Notes: generated from the sequence alone by a model not told the origin. Shown: positions 1-6,139, numbered from the stretch's first letter. The stretch: 8,920 nt of DNA from DAOTWP01 sp034435675 (GCA_034435675.1 DAOTWP010000303.1:1-8920), one strand, 5' to 3'. Program-made: numbers and translations.

Positions 1-955
1 ACGGACCTACGGACGCCCAACAGTGCAGGAATATCATGCAGCGGATTGCGCCCATCAGCCCGACTGCCCGCAGTGTGCAGATGTGCTAGCGCTGGCAGCG
101 GCAGTAGAAAGCCAGAGCACACACCCGCTGGCAAAAGCAGTACAGCATGCGGCTGTGGAACAGCATCTCGGCAGTCGCTATCCCGCTGCTGCCAATGTCC
201 GCACACTCAGTGGGCGCGGTATCCAGGGTTATGTGGATAACGCGCTGGTGACTATCGGCAGTCACAGCTATTTTCACGAGCAGTATCCGCATACTGCTGC
301 GTTGTGCCAGCAGATTGCATGCGCCGAGGCAAAAGGACACACAGCAATGCTCGTCGCAGCAGGCGAAACCATTCGCGGGTATATTACAGTTGCGGATCGT
401 GTGCGCCCGGAAACCCGCGAGGTCATTACGGCACTGCGTACCATGGGCATTACCACTGTGATGCTCACGGGCGACAATCCGGCAGCGGCGGCAGCCATCG
501 CCGCGCAAACCAACATTGATGCTGTGCGCGCCGGACTGCTGCCAGAAGACAAAGTCACCGTGGTGCAGCAGCTTCACCAGCAGCACGGGCGTGTCGCCAT
601 GATCGGCGACGGCATCAACGATACGCCCGCACTGGCAGCGGCAGCGGTGGGCATTGCGATGGGCGCAGCAGGCAGCGCGCAGGCAATCGAAACGGCGGAC
701 ATTGCCCTGATGGCAGACGACCTGCGGCAGTTGCCCTATGCCTGGCGCCTGGCACATTTCGCCCGCAGGCTGATTCGCGCCAATATTGCGCTCAGTCTGG
801 GCATGAAAGGGCTGTTCCTGCTGCTGGCGCTGCTGGGCAGTGCAACACTCTGGATGGCGATCTTTGCGGATGTGGGCATGGCGCTGCTGGTAACGCTAAA
901 TGGCATGCGTCCGCTGCGTTTCGAGGTGACGCCGCAGCGCCATAGCTCGCGGTAA
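1..955 (+). CDS. zntA: Zn/Cd/Pb-transporting P1B-type ATPase, C-terminal part (5' end outside window)
   Basis: This is the C-terminal part of a heavy-metal efflux ATPase that pumps divalent soft metals out across the cytoplasmic membrane using ATP. The frame is open to the left edge and the first complete codons (from position 2) read RTYGRPTV, which matches the sequence just after the DKTGT phosphorylation site, so the true start lies upstream. Numbering from the GTG at 23, visible motifs are the nucleotide-domain HP (34-35), GRGIQG (64-69), TGDN (149-152) and the hinge GDGINDTPAL (195-204). Two C-terminal membrane helices follow. Their N254, K262 and D283-V-G residues match the last-helix signature of ZntA/CadA (P1B-2) and not the copper type, hence the Zn/Cd/Pb call. 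Odd points are a Cys/His cluster (H5, C9, H11, C15, C18) at the start of the nucleotide domain, and an R where the family usually has L in TLTxG. The stop is TAA at 953-955. The family is certain; the exact metal is inferred. Confidence 0.93.
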   Translation, partial: RTYGRPTVQEYHAADCAHQPDCPQCADVLALAAAVESQSTHPLAKAVQHAAVEQHLGSRYPAAANVRTLSGRGIQGYVDNALVTIGSHSYFHEQYPHTAALCQQIACAEAKGHTAMLVAAGETIRGYITVADRVRPETREVITALRTMGITTVMLTGDNPAAAAAIAAQTNIDAVRAGLLPEDKVTVVQQLHQQHGRVAMIGDGINDTPALAAAAVGIAMGAAGSAQAIETADIALMADDLRQLPYAWRLAHFARRLIRANIALSLGMKGLFLLLALLGSATLWMAIFADVGMALLVTLNGMRPLRFEVTPQRHSSR

Positions 956-977
956 TCCAACGACATCATGCTTGCTT

Positions 978-985
978 GAGAGGGA
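978..985 (+). promoter_or_regulatory. Ribosome binding site of the HAD hydrolase
   Basis: GAGAGGGA lies 7 nt before the ATG at 993. It decides that start over the in-frame TTG at 972, which has no comparable site and would add seven residues ahead of the conserved N-terminal strand. Confidence 0.7.
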
Positions 986-992
986 ATCAACC

Positions 993-1601
993 ATGACACA
1001 ACGTGCTGTAATTTTCGACTTTGGCGGGGTGCTGGTGAAAACACAGGATTACGCCCCCCGCCACCGCTGGGATGAAACCCTGGGCATGCCGCATGGCACT
1101 GTTGAGAGCATCGTTCACGGCAGTCGCAGTTGGTTGCAGCTCATGCGCGGCGAAATCGACCACGCCGAATACTGGGCGGATGTGGCGGCACGCCTGAACA
1201 TCAGCGATGCTGCTGTCGCGGAACTCATGCGCGATTTCTACAGCGGTGACCGGCTCGATCAGGAACTCGTCCACTGTATCCACACGCTGCGCGAGCGCGG
1301 GCATCAGGTCGCGCTGCTGAGCAATGCCACTGTAGCGCTGCCTGCTGAACTAATGGAACTGGGCATTTATGACCTGTTCGATCCACTGGTGATTTCAGCG
1401 CATATCGGTGCACTCAAACCGGAAGCAGAAGCCTACAGCACCGTCCTGAGTCGTCTGGGTATCCCGGGCGAACAGGCGATTTTTGTGGATGATGTCCTTG
1501 CCAATATTGAGGGTGCGGCGGCGCTGGGGATTCACGGCGTGCATTATATAGATGGCATGGATTTGCCCGCCACGCTTGAGCCACTGCTGCACGCCAGGTA
1601 A
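993..1601 (+). CDS. HAD-superfamily hydrolase, subfamily IA (YihX/epoxide-hydrolase-like)
   Basis: A 202-residue cytoplasmic HAD-fold hydrolase, probably a phosphatase on a small phosphorylated metabolite; the substrate cannot be read from sequence. All four HAD motifs are present: motif I VIFDFGGVL with nucleophile D9, motif II LLSNAT with S110, motif III with K142 in LKPEAEAY, and motif IV FVDD with D166/D167. The helical cap lies between about residues 15 and 95, as in C1-cap members. The second acid of the usual DxD pair is G11. This substitution is common in the variant-3 (IFDFGGVL) subfamily, so it need not mean loss of activity. It starts 37 nt after the ATPase stop on the same strand and may share its transcript, but nothing in the sequence ties it to metal handling. 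The ATG at 993 was chosen for its ribosome binding site and because the fold starts right there. Length is normal for the family. Confidence 0.9.
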   Translation: MTQRAVIFDFGGVLVKTQDYAPRHRWDETLGMPHGTVESIVHGSRSWLQLMRGEIDHAEYWADVAARLNISDAAVAELMRDFYSGDRLDQELVHCIHTLRERGHQVALLSNATVALPAELMELGIYDLFDPLVISAHIGALKPEAEAYSTVLSRLGIPGEQAIFVDDVLANIEGAAALGIHGVHYIDGMDLPATLEPLLHAR

Positions 1602-1604
1602 GTC

Positions 1605-1625
1605 GCGTTTTTTCGAAAAAAGCGC
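1605..1625. repeat. AT palindrome T6-CG-A6 with GCG/CGC flanks
   Basis: Four bases after the hydrolase stop lies a perfect 14-base palindrome, TTTTTTCGAAAAAA (1608-1621). It is flanked by GCG on the left (1605-1607) and CGC on the right (1623-1625), with one extra G (1622). It could fold as a weak hairpin at the end of the hydrolase transcript, but no U-run follows the stem, so it is not a convincing intrinsic terminator. It could also be a bent or protein-bound AT tract. Function is unknown. Confidence 0.45.
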
Positions 1626-1632
1626 TACCATA

Positions 1633-1728
1633 AGCACCTGAATGCCCTTAGGATTTTGCCGCTCTTCACCGGGTAAATCCTGCGCTGCGGGGTTTGTTGA
1701 TTATGCCCTAAAACAGCATTCGGGTGCT
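1633..1728 (+). promoter_or_regulatory. Candidate folded RNA leader upstream of the membrane protein gene
   Basis: Within the 190-nt gap before the gene at 1792, the arm 1633-1645 (AGCACCTGAATGC) pairs with 1716-1728 (GCATTCGGGTGCT) over 13 positions, 12 Watson-Crick and one G-U. It encloses a second hairpin, 1650-1656 (AGGATTT) with 1675-1681 (AAATCCT), and a weaker possible pairing of GGG 1690-1692 with CCC 1706-1708. This would make a three-way-junction shape ending 63 nt before the start codon. I do not recognise it as a known riboswitch class. It was folded by eye, so it may be chance or a DNA-level operator. The rest of the gap (1729-1776) shows no promoter I would defend. Confidence 0.3.
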
Positions 1729-1776
1729 CACTTTTGCTGATTGACCTGTCATTCGGCTTACTCATCCGCTCTGATC

Positions 1777-1782
1777 AAGGAG
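1777..1782 (+). promoter_or_regulatory. Ribosome binding site of the small membrane protein
   Basis: AAGGAG lies 9 nt before the ATG at 1792. It decides this start over the in-frame TTG at 1741, which would put 17 polar residues ahead of the signal peptide. Confidence 0.8.
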
Positions 1783-1791
1783 TCACGGGTT

Positions 1792-2292
1792 ATGCTGTCT
1801 CTCAAGCAGTTATTCGCGGGGGCACTACTGATCGTGTTCTGGGGGCTGTCGGCATCGGCAGCACAGGCACAGAACGTGGATCTTCAGGACATCATTGGCT
1901 ATCTGGGTCCGCGCCAGCAGACTCTGCTGTGGGACATCCTGATTTATGCCTGTTTCCTGTTCTCGCTGCTGACGATGTTTTCGCTTTCCGACAAACAACT
2001 GCTGCCCACGCTGCTGATGGGCGCAACGTTAATGGCGCTGCTGATTATCAAACTGACCATCAGCGCAGCCGGGGCATCCGAGTTTCTTCCTGATCCGGAA
2101 GATCAGATCGGTGGGCTAATTGTGCTGCTGCTGCTGGTTGCAGTGTTCATTTTCCCGCTGATGAGCGGCGCGATGACCAAAAGTAAACGCGGCAAACCGC
2201 TGGGCATTTTCTCCGGCATTCTGGGCGGGGTGCTGTTCGTCGCCTATGGCTTGTTCCGTCTGGGCTGGTTCGGCGTTAACCCGATCTTCTGA
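1792..2292 (+). CDS. Unrecognised small integral membrane protein with signal peptide
   Basis: A 166-residue protein of no family I recognise. The N-terminus looks like a Sec signal peptide: MLSLK, a hydrophobic core to about residue 20, then a likely signal peptidase I site AQA|Q after residue 26. After a short polar stretch (27-45) come four hydrophobic segments at about 47-66, 70-93, 105-128 and 137-158. The third and fourth are joined by a basic loop (KSKRGK, about 130-135), which would be cytoplasmic by the positive-inside rule. A short acidic loop (LPDPEDQ, about 99-105) sits between segments two and three. There are no catalytic motifs, and only one cysteine (residue 53), so a redox role is unlikely. 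It has its own strong ribosome binding site and its own terminator, and a possible folded leader, so it looks like a single-gene unit. A real gene on coding grounds; function unknown. Confidence 0.8.
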   Translation: MLSLKQLFAGALLIVFWGLSASAAQAQNVDLQDIIGYLGPRQQTLLWDILIYACFLFSLLTMFSLSDKQLLPTLLMGATLMALLIIKLTISAAGASEFLPDPEDQIGGLIVLLLLVAVFIFPLMSGAMTKSKRGKPLGIFSGILGGVLFVAYGLFRLGWFGVNPIF

Positions 2293-2353
2293 CAGCTCCC
2301 GCGCTTTAGAGCCAGCGGCGGACTTTGACATAACGCGATCACCAGAAGCAACG

Positions 2354-2389
2354 GGCGGGCTGCAATGTTTGTGCAATCCGCCTGTTTTA
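2354..2389 (+). terminator. Intrinsic terminator of the membrane protein gene, between convergent genes
   Basis: Arm 2354-2364 (GGCGGGCTGCA) pairs with 2372-2382 (TGCAATCCGCC) over 11 positions with one G-U and one C/A mismatch, with a 7-nt loop. It is followed by TGTTTTA (2383-2389). The tail overlaps the stop codon of the convergent comEC. On the minus strand the same hairpin lacks a good U-run, so it would stop comEC transcripts less well. Confidence 0.75.
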
Positions 2390-4747
2390 CTCTTGCTGCT
2401 GTATCCAGATAACTGCTCCATCGCTCCACAGGTGAATAGCACCACCCGTATCAGTACGGAATACGGGTATCGTCCCCAGCATGGCAAGGGTATTCACATC
2501 AGGGTCTCCACGCCGGTTCGCCGGGTCGCTTTGCAGCAGCGCCGCCTGCGGCTGCACCAGCGCCAGAAAGTCCTCGTTCAGGGCGCTGGCACTGCCATGA
2601 TGCGGCACTTGCAGCACCGCTGCCTGTGGAAAACCACCCGTTTCGAGCAGCACGGTTTGTCCTGCCGGGCTGAGATCAGCGGTCAGCAGCAGCGAAACCG
2701 CCCCATAACGAATGCGCAGAACAATCACGTAATCATCCATACTGGCGCCCAACGGCGGCGGTTGTCCCTGTGGATGCAGCACCTCGATCTGCACACCGTC
2801 ATCCAGCTCCGCACGATACCCCGCCCGCACCATCACAACATCATGCTGGCTCAGGGCGCTTTCCAGCGTGGCGAACGCAGCGCTCAAATTGGGCTGTCCA
2901 TTGACCAGCGCCACACCAATATCGTAACGGTTAAGCACAGCAGGCAGCGCCCCAAAGGTGAATTCGTCCGGCTTGGTGATTACCAGCATTTCAATCTGGC
3001 GGTCATAAAAAGGCAGACGATCCCCGATTGCTGTCAGCAGGCGTGAGGGGTAACGCCCGCCATCAACCAGCATATGCGCACCGCCCGGCGTTTGCAGCAG
3101 CAGCGCATTGCTGTGTCCAACATCCAGCACCCACAAATGCAGCCTACCGTCCGGTCTGCTTAAGATCACCGCCAGTGTCAGCAGCAGCACAACCAGCGCG
3201 GACAGGAGCGTGCCAGCAATGACCGCACGCCGCCGCAGAAATCGCGCCAGTTGGAGCGCCCAGGTGGGTTGTGTGGCATGCAAAACAGCGCCTCCCATCA
3301 CCAGTAGAAAAAACATCGTAACAAGCCGTGAATCAACATAAAATTCAACATCGGCGAAGGGCAGCCGTGCGAAAGTCCGCACAATGCCCAGCGTCCAATC
3401 CAGCAGCAGCAGCACCGCCCAGAACAGCAGTTGCGCCAGCGCAGGCAGCACAAACGCCAGCAGAACTGCCAGCAGCCCCAGAATGAGAATATAGCCCTGC
3501 ACCGGCACAATCAGCAGATTGACGGGCAGAGTCAGCAGGGAAAGCCGGTTGAAGTAGAGCACGACCAGCGGCAGCGTCAGGATTTGCGCCGCCAGCGTCA
3601 CAATCAGCGGTTCGGTGAACAGCGCGCTTGCTGTCCGTGCTGCCGGGCGCGGAAAGGTGTGCGTCAGCCAGGCATCAAACCAGCGGGTCAGCGGATTGGC
3701 GAATAGTGCCAGACTCAGCACTGCGAAAAAGCTCAGTTGAAAGCTGATATCCCACAAGACGGTTGGGCTGACTGCCGAAAGCAGCAGGGCGACAAGAGCA
3801 AGCGACGCTGCCACGTAGGTTTTGCGCCGGACCAACGGCGCAAGTGCCAGCAGCGCGCTCATCAACGCGGCACGCACCACAGCGGCATTCGCGCCAACAA
3901 AAACAGTGTAAAGCGCAATCACGGCAATCCCCAGCAGCGCAGCAGGTCTTGCCGGCAGTCCGACACGTTTTAGCAAGCCGCTGACGACCGCGCTGAGCAC
4001 AACCATGTTGAAGCCGCTGATCGCCACAATATGCGCCGCGCCCACTGCATTGAAGGCATCGCCAACTTCAGGGGCAATGCCACGTTCATTACCGAACAAA
4101 ATGCCGGTCAGCAGTCCGGCAGCCGGTTCCGGCAGAAAACGCGCGACCTGCGCCTGTGCCGCCGCTTTAAGGTCGAACAGAGCGGTGGTCAAGGGGTCAC
4201 CCTGCCCGCCGGGAACGGGGGTAATGGCAGCAGAAGGCATCATGCTGTAAATGCCACTGCGCGCCAGAAAATCGGCGTAGGAGAAGGTATCAAACTCCGC
4301 CGGTGTCACCAGCAGCCCGGTCGCGCTGATCCAATCGCCATAGGCAAGCGGCACACCAGCGCGGGTCTCGACCAGCACCAGACCACTCACCGGGCGCACA
4401 GCCCCCGCCTGAAGCACCCATGCAGCTTCGACACGCACCTGAACGCGGTCATCACGGATGTCAGGCTCAGCAATAATCGTGCCCGTAAGGGTTAAACCAC
4501 TGGTGTTATTGTATTGAGCGATAGCACTGGCTTCGGGGAGCAGGGCAAACCGGAATGCACCCAGCGCAAACGCTGCCAGCAGCAGCCCTGCCCGGCGGTA
4601 AGCGCGCTGCGTGCGCTGGCGCAGCAGGAGCAACGCCACCAATCCTGCCAGCGCTAGTATGCCCCAGAATGGCAGCAGCGTGGCAGAAAAATTAGCGGCG
4701 AGCAGAATCCCGGCGGTCCAACAGAACGCGAAGTAGACGAGACGCAT
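2387..4747 (-). CDS. comEC: ComEC/Rec2-family DNA-uptake channel with degenerate metallo-beta-lactamase domain
   Basis: ComEC forms the inner-membrane channel that carries single-stranded DNA into the cytoplasm in natural transformation, with ComEA and ComF partners not seen here. The 786 residues show the full family layout. There are N-terminal helices (about 1-70) and an OB-like soluble part (about 80-175). The competence domain (about 205-490) carries FGNERG (218-223), HIVAISGFN (239-247), NAAVVRAALM (287-296) and WDISFQLSFF (332-341). A last helix lies at about 508-530, followed by a metallo-beta-lactamase-like domain (about 535-786). In that domain the usual DVGQGDA reads DVGHSNA (542-548), the THxDxDHxGG region reads TKPDEFTFGA (591-600), and the usual GHPH reads GDPD (747-750). 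Only D562, D594 and HHGS (716-719) keep family residues, so metal binding is doubtful. The ATG start fits the family N-terminus, but I see no clear ribosome binding site, and a terminator ends about 21 nt upstream. Stop is TAA at 2389-2387. Confidence 0.93.
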   Translation of the reverse strand: MRLVYFAFCWTAGILLAANFSATLLPFWGILALAGLVALLLLRQRTQRAYRRAGLLLAAFALGAFRFALLPEASAIAQYNNTSGLTLTGTIIAEPDIRDDRVQVRVEAAWVLQAGAVRPVSGLVLVETRAGVPLAYGDWISATGLLVTPAEFDTFSYADFLARSGIYSMMPSAAITPVPGGQGDPLTTALFDLKAAAQAQVARFLPEPAAGLLTGILFGNERGIAPEVGDAFNAVGAAHIVAISGFNMVVLSAVVSGLLKRVGLPARPAALLGIAVIALYTVFVGANAAVVRAALMSALLALAPLVRRKTYVAASLALVALLLSAVSPTVLWDISFQLSFFAVLSLALFANPLTRWFDAWLTHTFPRPAARTASALFTEPLIVTLAAQILTLPLVVLYFNRLSLLTLPVNLLIVPVQGYILILGLLAVLLAFVLPALAQLLFWAVLLLLDWTLGIVRTFARLPFADVEFYVDSRLVTMFFLLVMGGAVLHATQPTWALQLARFLRRRAVIAGTLLSALVVLLLTLAVILSRPDGRLHLWVLDVGHSNALLLQTPGGAHMLVDGGRYPSRLLTAIGDRLPFYDRQIEMLVITKPDEFTFGALPAVLNRYDIGVALVNGQPNLSAAFATLESALSQHDVVMVRAGYRAELDDGVQIEVLHPQGQPPPLGASMDDYVIVLRIRYGAVSLLLTADLSPAGQTVLLETGGFPQAAVLQVPHHGSASALNEDFLALVQPQAALLQSDPANRRGDPDVNTLAMLGTIPVFRTDTGGAIHLWSDGAVIWIQQQE

Positions 4748-4768
4748 GGAGGTCTTTATGCCTGCCGC

Positions 4769-4799
4769 AAAACAAAACGGGGCACCGTATGACGCCCCG
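4769..4799 (-). terminator. Intrinsic terminator between the coiled-coil gene and comEC
   Basis: On the minus strand CGGGGC (4799-4794) pairs with GCCCCG (4783-4778) across a 10-nt loop and is followed at once by TTTTGTTTTG (4777-4768). It begins about 19 nt after the stop of the coiled-coil gene and ends about 21 nt before the comEC ATG. It would end the upstream transcript or act as a leaky attenuator for comEC. Confidence 0.75.
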
Positions 4800-4818
4800 C
4801 AGGATAATCACAATTGGT

Positions 4819-5373
4819 CTACCGCCCGCGTTTCGGCGTTTCGGCATCTACCATCTGACGCGGCGCTGGCTGAGGGAACTCGACTGGCGACAGCGTCTCT
4901 GACGGGGTTGCCGGTGCAGCATCAACAGATGGACCCTGATGCACTTCATTAATTCCGTTGCGAATCACTTGAAGGGTGCGAATAAGCTGCTGTTCCAGCT
5001 TTTGCAGCACACTGATGGCATATTCATCAGCGCCACGGGCGATGGCTTCTGCTTCCTGACGTGCCTGCTCGATAATGTTCGCGGCACGATTCTGCGCCGC
5101 CTGCACATTCACATCCTGCTCAAGCAGATGATCACCCTTCTGACGTGCCATTTGCAGCAAGCGCGCGGCTTCTTCGTTTGCCTGCGCCAGCACGCGGTCA
5201 CGCTGCATGATGATTTTGTTCGCCTTCTCGATCTCTTCCGGGATGGAAATCCGCATCTGGTCAATGATTTCCAGCGCGCGCTCTTCATCAATCATCGTAA
5301 ATTTGCTGAAAGGCATGTGTCGCCCTTCATCAATCAGCCCCTCAAGCCGGTCAACAAGATGCTGAATATCCAC
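4819..5373 (-). CDS. Conserved coiled-coil protein, ATP-synthase-b/DivIVA-like architecture
   Basis: A 184-residue soluble protein without signal peptide or membrane segment. A short N-terminal part (1-27, VDRLEGLIDEG, then MPFSKFTMIDEE) leads into a long charged helix (about 28-142). It is rich in Glu, Gln, Arg and Ala, with repeats such as ANEEAARLLQMARQ and QARQEAEAIARG that resemble the stalk of F-type ATPase subunit b or DivIVA. A Pro/Ala/Thr-rich tail (147-184) ends in basic KRGR. Proteins of this kind sit near coaD in Chloroflexota genomes, often named only 'ATPase' or hypothetical; that is recollection. There is no nucleotide-binding motif, so an enzymatic name is not justified. A scaffold, membrane-curvature or cell-division role is a guess. 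The GTG at 5373 was chosen because GGGGAGG stands 8 nt before it and the conserved VDIxxLVDRLE starts there. An in-frame ATG at 5415 would add a poor-looking 14-residue leader. Confidence 0.8.
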   Translation of the reverse strand: MDIQHLVDRLEGLIDEGRHMPFSKFTMIDEERALEIIDQMRISIPEEIEKANKIIMQRDRVLAQANEEAARLLQMARQKGDHLLEQDVNVQAAQNRAANIIEQARQEAEAIARGADEYAISVLQKLEQQLIRTLQVIRNGINEVHQGPSVDAAPATPSETLSPVEFPQPAPRQMVDAETPKRGR

Positions 5374-5381
5374 CTTTTCAT

Positions 5382-5388
5382 CCTCCCC
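5382..5388 (-). promoter_or_regulatory. Ribosome binding site deciding the GTG start of the coiled-coil gene
   Basis: GGGGAGG on the minus strand lies 8 nt before the GTG at 5373. It falls inside the reading frame of the longer ATG (5415) version, which argues that the GTG is the real start. Confidence 0.75.
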
Positions 5389-5407
5389 GTCGTGCCTGAA
5401 CCACCAG

Positions 5408-5475
5408 CCGGGCAAATCAGTTGTGTCGTGGGCTGAAACCGGATGCCTGTCTTTAAGACAGAGCGCTGTGCCCGG
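5408..5475 (-). promoter_or_regulatory. Possible folded leader ahead of the coiled-coil gene
   Basis: In the 194-nt gap between coaD and the coiled-coil gene, CCGGGCA (5408-5414) is the inverse of TGCCCGG (5469-5475). The pair encloses a tight inverted repeat with arms CTGTC/GACAG (5447-5461). The structure ends about 20 nt before the ribosome binding site. The rest of the gap (5476-5567) shows no terminator after coaD and no promoter I can defend. This was folded by eye; weak support. Confidence 0.25.
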
Positions 5476-5567
5476 TCTTTTGCCGTGCTGCTGCTTTGGA
5501 AGCTGCCCATAAACGCGAATTCCTGAACAAGAGGCTTAACCCCCTGTCCGGGCTTACAAACAGATCC

Positions 5568-6113
5568 TTAGTCCCGAATACTGATCGTGTATCCGGGACT
5601 GTTCTGGTTCGCGTGCAGTTCAGCAAATTTCTCCGCCAGCGCCTGCGTGACCAATTCTGGAACCATGCTGGAGACGTCTCCGCCCAGTTCGGCAATTTCA
5701 CGAATGGTGCTGGAACTGATATGCAGGTGTTTTTCGTCCGTCATAATTGACACGGTTTCAATTTCCGGGGCGAGCTTTTTGTTCGCCAGCCCCATGCGGA
5801 ACTCGAATTCAAAATCCGAAAACACCCGCAGCCCACGAATCAACGCCATTGCGCCTACGCTTTTGGCATAGTTTACTGTCAACTCAGAATATTGCGCAAC
5901 CTGGATATTATCATAGGTGGAAAAGGCTTTTTGCGCCAATGCAACCCGTTCTTCAGCGCTGAACAGGACTTTTTTCTTAATCCCACGCGCTTCAGCGGCG
6001 ACATAAATGGCAACGATCACCAGATCGAAAATCTTCGCCGCCCGTAACGCAATGTCAATATGTCCGTTGTGAATCGGATCAAGCGTTGCAGGGTATACAG
6101 CAATACGGGTCAC
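5568..6113 (-). CDS. coaD: Phosphopantetheine adenylyltransferase
   Basis: CoaD transfers AMP from ATP to 4'-phosphopantetheine, giving dephospho-CoA and pyrophosphate, the fourth and rate-influencing step of coenzyme A synthesis in the cytoplasm. The nucleotidyltransferase-fold motifs are clear (numbered from the GTG): YPATLDPIHNGH (7-18), the usual YPGSFDPxTxGH with the catalytic GH pair kept; LIRGLR (91-96); the stretch SDFEFEFRMGLANKKLAPEIETV (99-121); and ISSSTIREI (132-140), the SSS ATP-binding motif. At 181 residues it is about 20 longer than typical CoaD, the extra being a polar C-terminal tail (about 160-181). GSF to ATL in the first motif is a mild variation. The GTG at 6113 gives the familiar (M)TRIAVYP start; the adjacent TTG at 6116 is also possible and would add one residue. 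It lies 26 nt after recG on the same strand, so the two are probably co-transcribed. Confidence 0.95.
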   Translation of the reverse strand: MTRIAVYPATLDPIHNGHIDIALRAAKIFDLVIVAIYVAAEARGIKKKVLFSAEERVALAQKAFSTYDNIQVAQYSELTVNYAKSVGAMALIRGLRVFSDFEFEFRMGLANKKLAPEIETVSIMTDEKHLHISSSTIREIAELGGDVSSMVPELVTQALAEKFAELHANQNSPGYTISIRD

Positions 6114-6122
6114 CAAAATCTA

Positions 6123-6128
6123 TCCTCT
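6123..6128 (-). promoter_or_regulatory. Ribosome binding site of coaD
   Basis: AGAGGA on the minus strand stands 9 nt before the GTG at 6113 and 6 nt before the TTG at 6116, so spacing alone does not separate the two starts. Confidence 0.6.
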
Positions 6129-6139
6129 CAGCCTGCGGA

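Noticed and set aside
86..757. A 223-codon minus-strand frame
   Set aside because: It is antisense to the P-type ATPase motifs and is Cys/Arg/His-rich, typical of a shadow frame.
972..992. In-frame TTG start for the HAD hydrolase
   Set aside because: It has no ribosome binding site. The ATG at 993 has GAGAGGGA at good spacing and starts directly at the conserved strand.
1734..1765. TTGACC or TTGCTG as a -35 box ahead of the membrane protein gene
   Set aside because: No acceptable -10 hexamer stands at 16-18 nt spacing, so no promoter is called.
2246..3046. A 266-codon plus-strand open frame
   Set aside because: It overlaps the end of the membrane protein gene and then runs antisense to comEC through the terminator at 2354-2389. 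Its product is low-complexity and unlike any family.
3400..3430. CAG/GCAGCA triplet runs, here and elsewhere, as possible tandem repeats
   Set aside because: They are short and in frame, and encode leucine, glutamine or alanine runs in the membrane and coiled-coil proteins. They reflect codon preference and not repeat expansion.
4758..4952. A 65-codon plus-strand frame with a good GGAGG (4748-4752) 5 nt before ATG
   Set aside because: It crosses the minus-strand terminator and then runs antisense to the 3' end of the coiled-coil gene. The GGAGG is the reverse side of the comEC upstream sequence, and the translation shows no protein-like pattern.
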